Shown here: positions 33,798-45,075 of the stretch, in pieces
Layout: every line of letters starts with the position of its first letter
How positions within the stretch are numbered: the stretch's first letter is position 1
Source of the DNA: Linnemannia elongata
Taxonomy: Eukaryota; Mortierellomycota; Mortierellomycetes; Mortierellales; Mortierellaceae
Assembly (NCBI GenBank): GCA_036320915.1
Contig: JAXBDG010000001.1
Span: 620,001-684,000, forward strand
Direction: 5' to 3'
Length of the DNA: 64,000 nucleotides
The notes under the pieces: model-generated
Databases searched by the model: none
Seen by the model: the letters and a program-made list of their open reading frames with translations, nothing else
Told to the model about the DNA's origin: nothing
Translations under genes and position numbers: made by a program

Positions 33798-33878
33798 GTC
33801 AATATGGCCGAGCGGTTAAGGCGTGTGACTCGAAATCACATGGGATATCCCGCGCAGGTTCAAATCCTGCTGTTGACG
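33798..33878 (+). tRNA. tRNA-Ser (anticodon CGA)
   Basis: Class II tRNA fold is directly readable. Acceptor GTCAATA (33798-33804) pairs with TGTTGAC (33871-33877) with one T-G pair, and the discriminator is G33878. The D-arm is GGCCGAGCGGTTAAGGC. The anticodon stem TGTGA/TCACA holds the loop CTCGAAA, anticodon CGA. A long variable arm contains GGGATATCCC, and the T-arm is GCAGG-TTCAAAT-CCTGC. No intron. CGA reads UCG serine codons. Confidence 0.96.
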
Positions 33879-33883
33879 CTATC

Positions 33884-33888
33884 TTTTT
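33884..33888 (+). terminator. RNA polymerase III terminator of tRNA-Ser
   Basis: TTTTT run five bases after the tRNA 3' end, the usual Pol III stop. Confidence 0.8.
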
Positions 33889-35501
33889 GTTTTCTCTCCT
33901 GTTGGGCGTGGAGCTGAGCGACCACTTTTTGTCGCAGATCCTTTGTCCTGCAAAGGCTTGCGTTTTGTTTTGCCCCAAAGTCTCTTCAATACTCCTGTTC
34001 ACAATAATCATGAGTGTCGTTGATGGTGAGAAGAATCTCGATAGAGTGTTATACCAGGGATGGACATGAGGTTCAAGGAGAAAGCAAGGCCCGATTGTAA
34101 CCTATATTTTATGGATCGCCACCCGATAAAGTTCCAATCGTTGTCACAGCCATCTCTACCATTTTCAGATGAGTAAAATGTAATCGACAACTTTCAATAT
34201 CTAATAAGCGACCTGCATATTGGATGAAGAATTGCAACCAGGGCTGTATGCATATTAACATGAATCACATTGCGACTGCGGCGACGGCGGCGACAGCGGT
34301 GGTCCTTTTTTTTTTTTTTTTTCCCTGTTCAGAGAGGTCCGTAGAGGCAGTCCCTAGACTTGCCTTGTGCAAACTTGAATAATAACCTTCTTGCTCTCTC
34401 AGGGACGACAACGGCGTTTGTTCAGCCCGGAATAAAGAACGGACACTGGTCTACTTGATCAGTACCGCTGTCAGCACATGCGCACACCAAGGGCGTAATT
34501 AAGATATAGTCGACGTTTTTTTTGGTGGCGTATAGTAGCACATTAATCTCATTTAGGGTTTGGCTGCAGCCTGCTGCTTGCCCTTCACATCGACGCCATT
34601 TTTTATTTTTTTCAGTCTTGTGCCAATGGTTTGTAGGATATAGGTTCGCGCCGAACGTTGTACCGGTTTTTCCAAGTAGGGACACCTTGGGTTTACCTTG
34701 CGGAGACAAAGTGGCATCTAGAGAGGGGAATGACCTAGTTTGTTTGACCACACAGACATAGTGTATAATACCTTTTTTGTCTGAGTTGCACGCCCAAGAC
34801 CTTGTCATCTTGATTCAGACCCCACTATTTCCGACTTTCTCTCTCCTAGATCGTACCAGTCTGACCATGAACATCCATATCGGCTTTCGTTGCGTTTTTA
34901 CTCTTAGTTCCGGTCTTAGTGTGTACCTAGAGACTAGAAGGTCTCTCTCTGTGCAATCCAAGAACTCGGCGCCACAGGAAGAAAATAACCTGCAAGTGTA
35001 TTCCTCATTGATCAGAGACGGTTCAAAGCAAGGCGATGTAAGACAAAGAGAGTGAAATAAAAGGGGCCTGTACGTGGTGAAGGCTAATCCAGTGGGAGCC
35101 ACTACTGATCGACAGACGAGGAAGGCCAGTGAGTTGTCATGGATATGAGAGAGGTGAGAGAGAATGACGAGCCAGGTCTCGTCCTTTATTTGGGTAAAAG
35201 TAGCCCAAAATGAAGAGCAAGTTTGTTCCCAAGAAAGCAAGAAAGGAGATAAATGAATTGCTTTTGCAGAATGGGTACTGTAATGAGAGAAAGAGAGGAG
35301 AAACGTGGCAGGGTTGAGCAAGTGTGTGTGGGGAACTCCACTTTTTTTTATGTTTCTTTATTTGTCCTGATCGGATGAATGTTCTATGGTCGGTTTCTAT
35401 TCTTCTTTAGACTCCTCTCTTCTTTTGATCTCATTTTCTTTTTTCCTTTTCCCCTTTCTATTCTTTTTCTGTCGTGATGCTCTCTCATCATTAAACCCCG
35501 G

Positions 35502-35583
35502 GTACAGTACAGCATACACTAGAGACAACCCCCTGCCTTGCCCTAGCCTCTCAATGCTCAAGAGTACAGTACCGGTACAGTAC
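35502..35583. repeat. Cluster of three GTACAGTAC words
   Basis: GTACAGTAC at 35502-35510, 35564-35572 and 35575-35583. The last two flank CG to form GTACCGGTAC, a perfect palindrome. The word is a near-palindrome (GTAC-A-GTAC) and occurs once more at 12763-12771. A protein-binding site cluster is possible. Confidence 0.5.
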
Positions 35584-37805
35584 CGAGGGTCGTTGGCCAA
35601 AAGGCCGGCAGGTAACAGTTGCCACAATAGCTCATTTGTCCCTCTCTCTATTGTTATGTTTGTGAAAAATGGACCGTGACCCTCCCTCCTTTCCCTCCCG
35701 CTCCTTCCCTGTCCTTGTCCATGTCCTTGTGCTCACGAACTGTATTGTTATTTCTATTTCAAAATTAGTGTCGAATGGATCCATCCGAATAGGGGAAAAC
35801 AACGGGCAGTTGGATCGAAAAAGACGTTTCCTGGAATTCCATGTTGGAAAATAAGGTTTGAGCAAAAGGGATGAAGGAGAGGGACGAGAGCGGATTGCCT
35901 TAAACTGTTTGTGCGTGTGGTGTGCGTTGTATGGTGTGGGTTGATGGATGGGTGGGTCGTTCGAGGTCGACAGGATGAGTCTGTCTCCGTTGCTTTTTTT
36001 CTTTTTTTCTCTCTCATTTCTTTTGGTGTTCTCGAGAGAGTTGGATAACGAGAAGGGGAAAAAGGATCAGTTTTACCAGGGTTGCGAAGGAGAAAGAGAA
36101 AATAAAGGGGGAGGAGGAGGACAGAGAAGGAGGAGTCAATTGAAGGGGAAATGATGATGAAAGGTGACAGAGACGAAGGGGAAGAACGTCTTGTTGTTTG
36201 TTTTTGTTTGTTTGTTGTGAATGCTCGTTTTAGTTCACTGTCGAAAGTCAAGGGCTTAAAGGCGTTTTTTTTTCTCATCGATGACAAATGTAATGTTTTT
36301 TTTTTCTTTTATTTGTCGTGGAGGTTGCCGATGGTGCTGTCGTTCACGAAGAGCAACGAAAAGCGAAAATTCAATAACTCAAGGCTATAGATGGGAGGTA
36401 CTTTCTCCATCGTTCAAGATCAGCACCATCATCATCATCATCATCCATGTATGCAGAACACATAATACTCTCCACAAAGTGATAAAAAAAGGAAGAGGAA
36501 ATGAGAAAAGAAAGGTGCAATAGAGAGTACATGAGAGATGATACCGAGCACCAAAATCGGAAGAAGTGGTCCCAGTGCACTCTTCTACCTTCACCTACAA
36601 TAAATAAATAAATTGAGCATTGAGTTGAAAGTGGGAGTGGCAGGACCCCTTCTCTACTACTCTTGCTTGCAAGCATCTGGTTCTGCAGCCCCCAAGCACG
36701 TTTTCATCATATTTTTAGTTGAGTGGCCCTTTTGGCAAAAGAAGGTTAGTCTCGACGCTGGTCGCATAATTACTTCAAAAGAAGGAAACCAAAGAACAAT
36801 TGACATCCCATCAACCACCAAACGACAACAACAAAAGCAAACAACAGCAACAACAGTAACAACAGCAAGAAAGGCAGCATGGCCAAGCGAATCAAAGGAG
36901 GCGGCGATGAAAAATGACAGATGAAGAAAGAAGAAGGTGTGGAAAAGTGTGTGATTGTGCGACATTGGACCATTGGCGAAACGGGGAAGCCAGGCGCCGA
37001 GGGAAGGCAGAAGGAAGAAAAAAAAAAAAGTGTATTCGATTCCTATGAACACAAAACAAGCATTCCTTTGTCTGCTGGGCTGGCTCTCTTTTTATTTTAT
37101 TTTGAAAGAGAGAGAAAAGAGAGTCTAGACAGTCGACTCGACTTGTTTTCTAGTTTTGTAATAGAGAATAAGCGATCCACATGGACACCTTTTTTTTGTT
37201 GATTCGATCGTTTGCTTTTTTTCTTTTTATTTTCTTGTTTTGCCTGGTAAAAACAACGAAATAGCGAAGCTGCTTAGCTCTTGCACGCATGAACAAAATG
37301 ATGGTTTTTAAAAGAACTATGAGGGGGTCGGCACGATGATAACCAATCTGACATCCTTTGTTCATTGTACTTTGTACTTGACCGAATATTACAGAATGAG
37401 ATTGTAATATAAAAAAAAGGGGAGGGGGGTCTGGGTTGCTATCTGATTAAGTGAGGGAGTGAGTATGTTGAGAATTCTTTTTTTTCTGCTAAATATCGGA
37501 CAAACGAGAAACAACACAACAGACAAGAGAGGAGGGATAGAGAGAGACACGAGCACAAGTGGGCAACAGATTGGCTCTCACTCCCCAAGCAGGAAATTTT
37601 TTGTCACCAGACTCATCCTTTTTCTCGCAATAACTCTCGCCCCGGGGAAAAAAAAAAAGTCTTTTTTGACCTTGGTTGTTACCGAGGGTCAGTTTTGGCC
37701 CTTTATTTTTTTTGTGCGAAGCCCTCCCTTTCTTTTTATTTTTCCCTTTTCTCTTCTTTTTCATCCTTATACTCTTTCACTTCCCTTCTTCTTCTCTTCA
37801 TTTTT

Positions 37806-37841
37806 CATTCATTCATTCATTCATTCATTCATTCATTCATC
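37806..37841. repeat. ATTC microsatellite
   Basis: About nine perfect CATT units in the leader region of the bHLH gene. Confidence 0.9.
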
Positions 37842-38079
37842 CTCATTCTCTTCTCTTATTTGATCCTACCTTACTCTTTTTTTTTGTCTTCGCCACCGCT
37901 CTTTCTCTCTCAATCACTCTCATCTCTTTCTTTACTCTCCTTCCTTCATTTATTCATTCCGCAGACAACTCACTTACTTGCCACATCTCTTTCATCACTC
38001 CGTTCATCTCGTGCCCACTCACCCTCTTCTTTAGAACAACCACCCACCACAAAGAAAAACAGATACCCTTGTTCTACTA

Positions 38080-40624
38080 ATGTCCTCAAACCAGCAACCT
38101 TCCTCTCCGCCTCCACCTCCTCCTTTTGGTGCACCAGGGCCATACCCTTCTATGGCATACCCAGCCTACTACCCTTCCCACCCACAAAGCCAACCACCGC
38201 AACAGCACCAACAGCCACAGCCACACCACCACCATCCTCACCCTCAACATCATCCCTATCACCATCCCTACCAGCCCTACCCTCCACCAAACTATCCTCA
38301 ACAATACCCACCTGGTCCCGGTTACGGTCACGGCCATCCCACATACTACACTCAACCACAGCATCAGTATCCAACTGACCCTGTTACAGCCTCCACCTCG
38401 GCTTCCTCTCCAGCACAAGCACCGCCTGCTACTGAAACGCTATCTGCAACACACGCCTCTACTGCCAAATCATCCAAGACCGGAACGGCAACCAAGACCA
38501 CCAAAGCAAAACCTGGCCCAAAATCCACCACCGCCTCAACACCATCAGCAGCAGCAGCAGGAGGAGACACATCCAAGTCGAAATCGGCCCCTAAGACGCC
38601 AAAAGTCTTTCGATTTGAAGGCAGTATCTCGTCAGAGTCCTTCAAGACTTCAAAGTCGTTTGACCTCGCCGGAGTCAACATCCTCAACCGCAAACCACTC
38701 GACACCAAGACTGCGCTTGACAAGCTGCAGAGACGTCGTGAAACCCACAACCGTGTTGAGCGCAAGCGACGAGACTGCATTAACCAGGTATAGTAGCTTT
38801 TCTGACATAACCTCGCCCAATATTGCAGTGCAAAAATGTTTTTTTTGCAGCCATACCCAGCCCAACAAGAAACTTATCATCTAACGTCAATCTTGTGCCA
38901 CTTTTACATAGTTGATTGATGACCTTACAAAGCTACTCCCTCCTAAGCACCTTGAGGAAACAACCTCGAAATGTCACCGCGTCAATGTCCTTCGAGGGGC
39001 CGTCAGCCATATCAAGTTCCTGAACGAGTCTAACGAAGCCCTTACAAAGTCAATTCGCTCAATCAAGGGCGATGATTTCTCGCTGGACCTCCCACAAGAG
39101 TCCTCCAAGAGCGGCGACGCAGATCGCGGAATGTCCATGGATGTCGATGGCGAAGACGACGATGATGCTATCAAGGGAGAAGGTGACTCTGATGACGATC
39201 GGATGCCTGGTCAGGTTACTGCCACTATGTCTCGCTCTGGCTCGCCTTCGTCCTCGATCACCTCAACACCCAGCTCACCCAAGGTCTCACCCACCAGAAG
39301 GATGGCCCCACCTCCAGTCATCATTACTGATGCCCCCAGTCCCTCAGCCGACAAAGCTCAGTCAATGACCGTCGATCCTTTCGGCGCAGAGTCGCGTCCA
39401 AGGGCCAACTCGTTTGCATCTTCGATCGGGGACATGAGCAGTCCAAGGAGTCCCTTCCCGAGCTCACCCGTCTTCCCACCCTCGCCCACCTCGCCTGCTA
39501 TGTTTGGTCTCTCAGGACAGTTCCCCGCTGGCGAAGATCGCGTTGACGGACAAGCATGGGATCAGCAACAACAACAGCAAAAGCAGCAGCAGTTGTCGCC
39601 ATACTTGAAGCATTCCCCCTCGCCATCGCCTTCATTACCACCAATTTCGTCGCTGTCCAACTTGCATATCCATTCACCCATCAACCGCCCAAACGAAGGC
39701 CCAGCTGACGCTCAGGCTCCAGGGGATTCCAACCCCAACCCATCATCGTCGTTTTCAGGACGTGGTCATCGTGGTCCCGTTGTTCTTCCACCTCTTATGA
39801 TCCCAGAGCCTCACCATTTGCATCCATCTTACCAACAGGGCTCTGCCACTAGCTCAAGCAGTGGTGCTCGGTCCGGGGGAACAGGAAGCAACCGAAGCAG
39901 TCTGACTTTGTCGCCTAACCCTTCGGAGCAACCTCCCATCTCGCCTTTTATGCTTTCGCCTCTCTTGCCACGTTCTCCTTCAATCGGGCCTACTTCTTCC
40001 ATCTCGCCTGGAAACTCGCCTCACCCTCGATGGGCCCATGATGGAACCCCTTCGCCTCAGCCTTACCCACCTCATGGATCGCCCTTTGGATATCCGCCTC
40101 ACAGCCCAGGATATGGATTCGTTTATCCCGGACATCCTGATCCCAACCAGCAGGCAGCAGCAGCAGCAGCAGCATCAGCATCGACAACAGCGGCAACTCA
40201 GCAACAAAAGACCAAGGCGGCTCACCACGAGCGCCATAAGTCATTGCAGCCCGAGCCTATCTTTATCCAGGAGGAACCATGGAACACGCAACGGAAACGT
40301 AGTACATCGAGTGCCTCGGGCAAGGCGGGCAAGTCTGGAGGATCCAACAAGAAGAAGGCAGTACCAGTAGAAGAAGATGGCTCGTCGCCGATTGTGTACC
40401 CTACAAGCCCCAACCCCAAGAAACGAACCCAGATCACAACGGGACACGAGACGGCAGCTGTCGGAGCTGAGGAGGCGTCCAAGCGATCAAAACAGTTGGA
40501 CAGCATGACTACACCTGAGGTTGTTGTGGAAGCCCCACCGACGGTAAAGGTGGAAGAGGTTGTCAAGGCCGATGAGGAGGATGCAGCACAGACACTGACC
40601 TCACTTGCGCAGATCTCTGCATAA
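38080..40624 (+). CDS. bHLH transcription factor
   Basis: Exons 38080-38787 and 38912-40624 give 806 residues in frame. The intron falls inside the bHLH domain: the basic region and helix 1 (LQRRRETHNRVERKRRDC, INQ) end exon 1; the rest of helix 1, loop and helix 2 (LIDDLTKLLPPKH, HRVNVLRGAVSHIKFLNES) begin exon 2. Basic-region His, Glu and Arg are placed as in factors that read CACGTG E-boxes (group B: USF, MITF, Cbf1-like). A Pro/His/Tyr-rich N-terminus (about residues 1-110), an Ala/Thr/Lys segment and a long Ser/Pro-rich C-terminus with short poly-Gln and poly-Ala runs are typical of activation regions. Expected nuclear, binding as a dimer. Targets unknown; CACGTG sites occur before several genes in this window, but no link is shown. 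Confidence 0.92.
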
Positions 40625-40858
40625 GATCTTTATCGCCTTGTCTCAGACCGCGCTTCAGTTTTTTTTATCCACGCTCTTTTGCCTCCATTTTCTTTTTCTA
40701 TGGGGAACACCCTATTCACATTGTACTTTTAGCCTTTAACAACCATCATTTGCTACCGCCACCACCAACACATTAATAAAAAAAAAGAACTCAAAAAGAA
40801 CAAGATCCAGCTGTGCAGATGCATGTGTAACAGACAAAAAACAAGCCTTGTTTCTCGT

Positions 40859-41663
40859 TTATTTCCTTGACTTTAACTGGTCGGCAATCATCTCCCGGAT
40901 AGCCTGGACAACGAGCGCATGATCTTCATCCTGCTTCAAGCCGCTCGCAACAATGGCGCCCACACAACCGACATCCTTGATGATCAAGGGGAAAGCACCT
41001 CCATGGCAGGCATAGTCAGCCGTGGGGACCTTGTAGGATTGTTCCATCTCTGTCTGGTCCTTTGTGGCAAGGAGACGTCCAATGTAGTAGGATGAGTGTT
41101 GCAGACGGACGGTTGTGTTTGTCTTTCTCCGGATCCAGTTCTCATTGTCGACCGTCGTTCCTGTTTTGAGAGAGAGAGAGAGAGAAAGCGTGTGTGAGTT
41201 GAGTAGTATAGACAAGTAGTGGTGTTATATTTAGCATGGCGAAACAGGGGATGTCTTGCATGCTCCTTTTCGCACACTTATGCGCACAGGTTTTTTTTTC
41301 AGCAACTAAACGACAAAACAAACGGTCGACAAAAAAAACACGCCATCCTCACAGCGAGGAGCACGATCTTTCCCCTCCCTCCACCTCCTCCTCTTTCCTT
41401 ATCCACGTTTATCTCTCTCTCTATCTTGGTCCCATTCAATGCATACCTTGCATGGCGTGATGAAAGAGCAATTGACCGTTCCGAGTGATGGCGACAGTGA
41501 TCCCCTTATAGGGGGTCTTCTCCTTGGCGAGGGTAACGAGACGAGTTCCGAGAGTGAGGGCATCGTCGTTTGTGAAACGCAAGAATTGGAGTTCTTCTTC
41601 TTGGGCGAGTAGAACGGGGAGGAGGGCTGCAGCTTCCTCCATTTGGTGGGATGTCAATGGCAT
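40859..41663 (-). CDS. UPF0303 (DUF336/GlcG-HbpS-like) protein
   Basis: Exons 41663-41447 and 41160-40859 join in frame to 172 residues, close to the family's usual ~160-180. The N-terminal part (FTNDDALTLGTRLVTLAKEK) and ITRNGQLLFHHAMQGTTVDN, NENWIRRKTNTTVR and the C-terminal ADYACHGGAFPLIIKDVG, CVGAIVASGLKQDEDHALVV are the conserved blocks of UPF0303 proteins, which include yeast YBR137W. The fold belongs to the GlcG/HbpS superfamily, some members of which bind heme or corrinoid. The Saccharomyces member has been linked to the tail-anchored protein (GET) machinery; that role is not shown here. No targeting signal, so probably cytosolic. Confidence 0.87.
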
Positions 41664-42167
41664 TGTTGTTTTGTTGTTGGAAAAGGAGAGGGGGGAAGAG
41701 GGTAGAAGGAGGTGGTTGATTGAGTGGGATGGGGTCCTGTTTTTAGTAAGTCGGTGAATAAACGAGGGGGGGAAGGTGGTGAGAATGTATGAGAAGGAAG
41801 AAAGGAGCGAGAGACGAAGAAGCGAAGTCGTTTTATGCTGTCTCTGATTGTGTTGGTCATCAAAATGATGATAAGGGAGACCTCCCACGGTGACTTGTCA
41901 CGTAACTCAAGGACTTCAAAACAAAAATTTGCAGACTGGAAAGATAACAAGCTAGTCCCGTTGGAGAGAAAAGCTGCAAAATGTAAGGGCATCACCACTG
42001 CATCATCTTCTACTATGAACACCCCCTCTGCCCCACTGCACAATGCATCAGCGTCAAAGTGTGGTTGAACTTGTATTATTATTATGACGATTAAATGAAT
42101 TAGGATACGAAAAGTGGTATGTGTGTTGGATAATAAAATGGACGGTAAAACGAAGTAGGTACAAGGA
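41664..42167. other. Intergenic
   Basis: Promoter of the UPF0303 gene and the 3' flank of the chitin-binding gene. No further gene or clear site seen. Confidence 0.45.
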
Positions 42168-42912
42168 CTACAACATCATCATGCAAGCAAGGAAAACAAC
42201 AGCAAGGGCAACAGTCGAAGATTGAACAACGCCGCCCTTATCCTGGGACGCAATAGCTCCGCTCAATTTCCCTGTGGGTTGCAACTGGAATGTACCCTTT
42301 GTCAATGTTGTACGTCTTGTCCTGCTGGTTGTTGTTGTAGTGGTGGTTGTTTCGGTGGTGGTTGTAGTAGTGGTGGGGATGAAAGTTGTTGAGGGAAAGT
42401 CGGTGGGTGTTGTGGGGGTGAAATGGTTTGAAGTGGAAGAGGATGTTGTTGTGGATGATGTATCGGTGGAGGAGGAGGAGGAGGAAGAGGAGGAAGAGGA
42501 GGAGGTGGAGGATGGGTTCCCGCAAGAGCCGTAGTCTGCTTGGCAGCCTCTGCCACAATGGATTTCAGTTTTGCCGCAAAAGCCCTACATAGGTCCGAGA
42601 TTGTATTAGAGCAGTAAAAGAAGATGTTAGAAGGATGTTTTCGAGTCGTCGGGCAAGAAAAACGTGTCCTTTACTGGCTCCTTTTCATGAAGTCAGTTTA
42701 GGCGAAAGGTGGAGGTCTATCGATATGTAGGAGACAAGAGTTATCGATCGAGTGTGAGTGTGAGTGGGAGTGGGATAACATACCGAGGAGGAGCAGCAGA
42801 AACCAGAGTCGCAAGAGCCCTGGTCGGGACCACACTGCTGAGCAGATACCAGCGAGATAAAGGTAATGAAGAATAAGAAGACTAGCAGGGTGAGTGATGT
42901 TGATTTGTGCAT
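42168..42912 (-). CDS. Chitin-binding (hevein/CBM18) GPI-type cell-wall protein
   Basis: Exons 42912-42784 and 42584-42168 give 181 residues. Residues 1-24 are a clear signal peptide (LTLLVFLFFITFISLVSA). The mature start QQCGPDQGSCDSGFCCSSS plus exon 2 GFCGKTEIHCGRGCQADYG forms one hevein domain with all eight cysteines. The intron interrupts the domain after the CC pair. A Ser run and Thr-rich segment of about 85 residues, probably O-mannosylated, follows. The C-terminus ends in a hydrophobic tail (STVALAVVFLACMMML) that fits a GPI-attachment signal. Likely displayed on the wall, binding chitin or its oligomers. No catalytic domain is present. Confidence 0.88.
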
Positions 42913-43540
42913 GGCGAGTAGTAGAAGAGATTAGAAGAGAATGGAGGGAGAAGGGGGATGTATGTGGATGTCGAGAGAGAAAGGAGGTCGAAAGGCGAGG
43001 AGGGGAGGGGAGGGGAGAGAGGGGCTGAAGATGAAAGACAAGAAAACAAGAAAACAAGAAAAAAAAAAAAAGATCCTGTACCCCCTGAGTCGGTAAGCAA
43101 ACAGAGTACAACAAACAACAAACGGTCGGCCATGAAGTCATTTCTGATGGGTGCACGTGCAGCAGTGGGTGGGTGTGCTTCTGGTGTGGTTGAAGAGCAT
43201 CAATGAAGGAGCTCTCCAGTCTGGATAGTCGCGTCTACAGATGCGCGAAGAGTGGACCGACGCGAGTGCGGTAGGTTTTTAGGGCTCTCCCTCTCCCTCT
43301 CTCAGGTTATGTGATGCGCGAGCGAGAGAGATGGACCCAGCAAAGAGGGAGGGCGTCTTGAGAGAAGAGGCGTTTTTTCTTCTCCTAACGTCATTCCATG
43401 TGTGGGTGACAGTCACCCCCATCGCGATAAGGAAAAGAGTGCTCTGTGCTCTGTTCCCTGTCCCTTTCTTTCCTTTCTTTTCTCACACTCCCATATTTAC
43501 ACCCTTCTCCAAACCACTCCTCATCTCCCATTCCATCATC
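42913..43540. other. Divergent intergenic region
   Basis: 628 bases between the chitin-binding and mutarotase genes, with purine-rich blocks, a CACGTG at 43154-43159 (context GCACGTGC) and CT-rich leader sequence before 43541. No gene seen. Confidence 0.45.
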
Positions 43541-44858
43541 ATGCCAGTCGCACACCAAAGTAACAAGGCCATCCTCACCCATCCCTCCGGTGCATCCGCT
43601 GAGGTCTACCTCTACGGTGCCACCCTCACCTCCTGGAAGGTCGCCAACAAGGAGCGCATCTTTGTCAGGTAACATGCACCTTAAGAGTTCCTCATTCACC
43701 AAATGAAGGAATGCAAGTCCATACACATTGTTATGCAGGAACCCCAACGCGAAGCTAAAACCTTGTTTTCTATGTCTTTGCTTGTATCAGTGAAAAGGCC
43801 GTTCTGGACGGATCCAAGGCTATCCGCGGCGGGTGAGTGTTTCTTGCGATTTCAGCGTAATCTAATTGCTGTTATCCTTCAAGAATACGCGTATGGAAGC
43901 ATTATGGGCTGCGGTTGTGATTATGCTGACGGATGACGCGTTTTTTCTTCTTTGGACTTCTCTCAATAGAATCCCACTCGTCTTCCCTGTATTCGGCAAG
44001 GGCAAGGCTCCCCATGTCACTGCTGCCCTTCCCCAGCATGGTGAGAACCATTGGTTGATCAAAGTGCGATCAAAGCGATTGAGATTGCAATTAGAGTGCT
44101 TATACTTTCTCTTTCTTCATTGTAATGTAGGTTTTGCAAGAATCTCTCTGTGGAAGTTGCTCAACTCTTCTGACGATGCCGACACCGTCACCGCTGAGTT
44201 CGGCCTGGATCACACCTTGATTTCGGAGGAGAACCGCAAGTTGTGGCCTTTTGATTTCTCTTTGGTTTACACGGTCAAGTTGGCTGCTGAGACGATCGAG
44301 ACCAAGCTTCGTGTCCACAACGTTGGCGACAAGTCCTTTGACTTTAATACTCTCTTGCACACCTATTTCCTAATCCCTGTAAGTCTCTCTTTATAGATGC
44401 ATCATTCGTTCTTGCTCGGCGTTCACTAAATTGGATACTGTGAAGACATTGCTAATTCTTGGCCGATACTTCTTATCATTTGCGATCGTTAGGATGCATC
44501 GAAGGTCAAGGTTGTTGGATTGAGTGGAGTTGACTATGTTGACAAGGTATTGGCGACTACAGCGCATCAGCAGGGCGATATTGTTATCAAAGGAGAGGTA
44601 GACAGCGTTTATGCCAATGTCAAGTCTGACGTCCAGATCCCATATGTTGCTGAGCAAGGAGGTGTTCAAGTGCATTTGAAGGGATTGAACGATGTTGTTG
44701 TCTGGAACCCCTGGGTTGCAAAGGCCGCCGGAATGGCTGATTTCGGAAATGAAGAGTTCCACAAGATGATCTGCGTTGAGGCTGGTCAGGTTGCCGAATT
44801 CATTGCCCTCGCTGCTGGTGGTTCGTGGGAGGGCAGCCAGGTCCTGAGTCTTCTTTAA
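43541..44858 (+). CDS. Glucose-6-phosphate 1-epimerase (hexose-6-phosphate mutarotase)
   Basis: Interconverts alpha and beta anomers of glucose-6-phosphate in the cytosol, feeding glycolysis and the pentose phosphate pathway. Five exons (43541-43668, 43791-43832, 43970-44040, 44131-44378, 44493-44858) give 284 residues, all in frame. Family marks are LYGATLTSWK, the strand GIPLVFPVFGKGK, the active-site HGFARISLWKL spanning the exon 3/4 junction, NTLLHTYFLIPD with the second His, and ICVEAGQVAEFIAL with the catalytic Glu. Length and motif order match yeast YMR099C. Exons 2 and 3 are very short (42 and 71 bases). Confidence 0.94.
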
Positions 44859-45075
44859 AGAATGTCAGTCCATTAGCAACGACGCGACTTTTTTTATTTC
44901 CTTTGAAGTCTTAATTAAATCACGTGGTGAAACGCGGTACCTCGTTGTTTTGATTTCCTTTGTTTTTCGTCAGGGACAATGGCGCTTAAAAAGGAGAGTA
45001 GGGGTCACATCACTTTCTTTCTTTCGTTCAACACCTTTTGCCATCACACTCATCACACCAACAGAACAAGCAGCA
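44859..45075. promoter_or_regulatory. PRI1 promoter with E-box
   Basis: 217 bases between the mutarotase stop and the PRI1 start. CACGTG at 44921-44926 (context ATCACGTG) lies 150 bases before the PRI1 ATG. An ACGCGA word, one base off the S-phase MCB core ACGCGT, lies near 44881. Confidence 0.4.

Larger units (their letters stand above)
33889..38079. other. 4.2-kb region without a convincing gene
   Basis: Frames such as 34808-34422 (minus), 35321-34815 (minus) and 36287-35754 (minus) have no recognisable motif and shadow-like or simple-sequence composition. The region contains a cluster of GTACAGTAC words, T-rich tracts, and near its 3' end a pyrimidine-rich zone with an ATTC microsatellite, probably the leader of the bHLH gene. 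Confidence 0.45.

Noticed and set aside
34422..34808. 128-codon minus-strand frame
   Set aside because: Cys-containing but without recognisable pattern, start context or neighbours to support it.
37806..37841. Regular short repeats resembling an array
   Set aside because: A plain ATTC microsatellite with no spacers; CRISPR is also not expected in a fungal nuclear genome.
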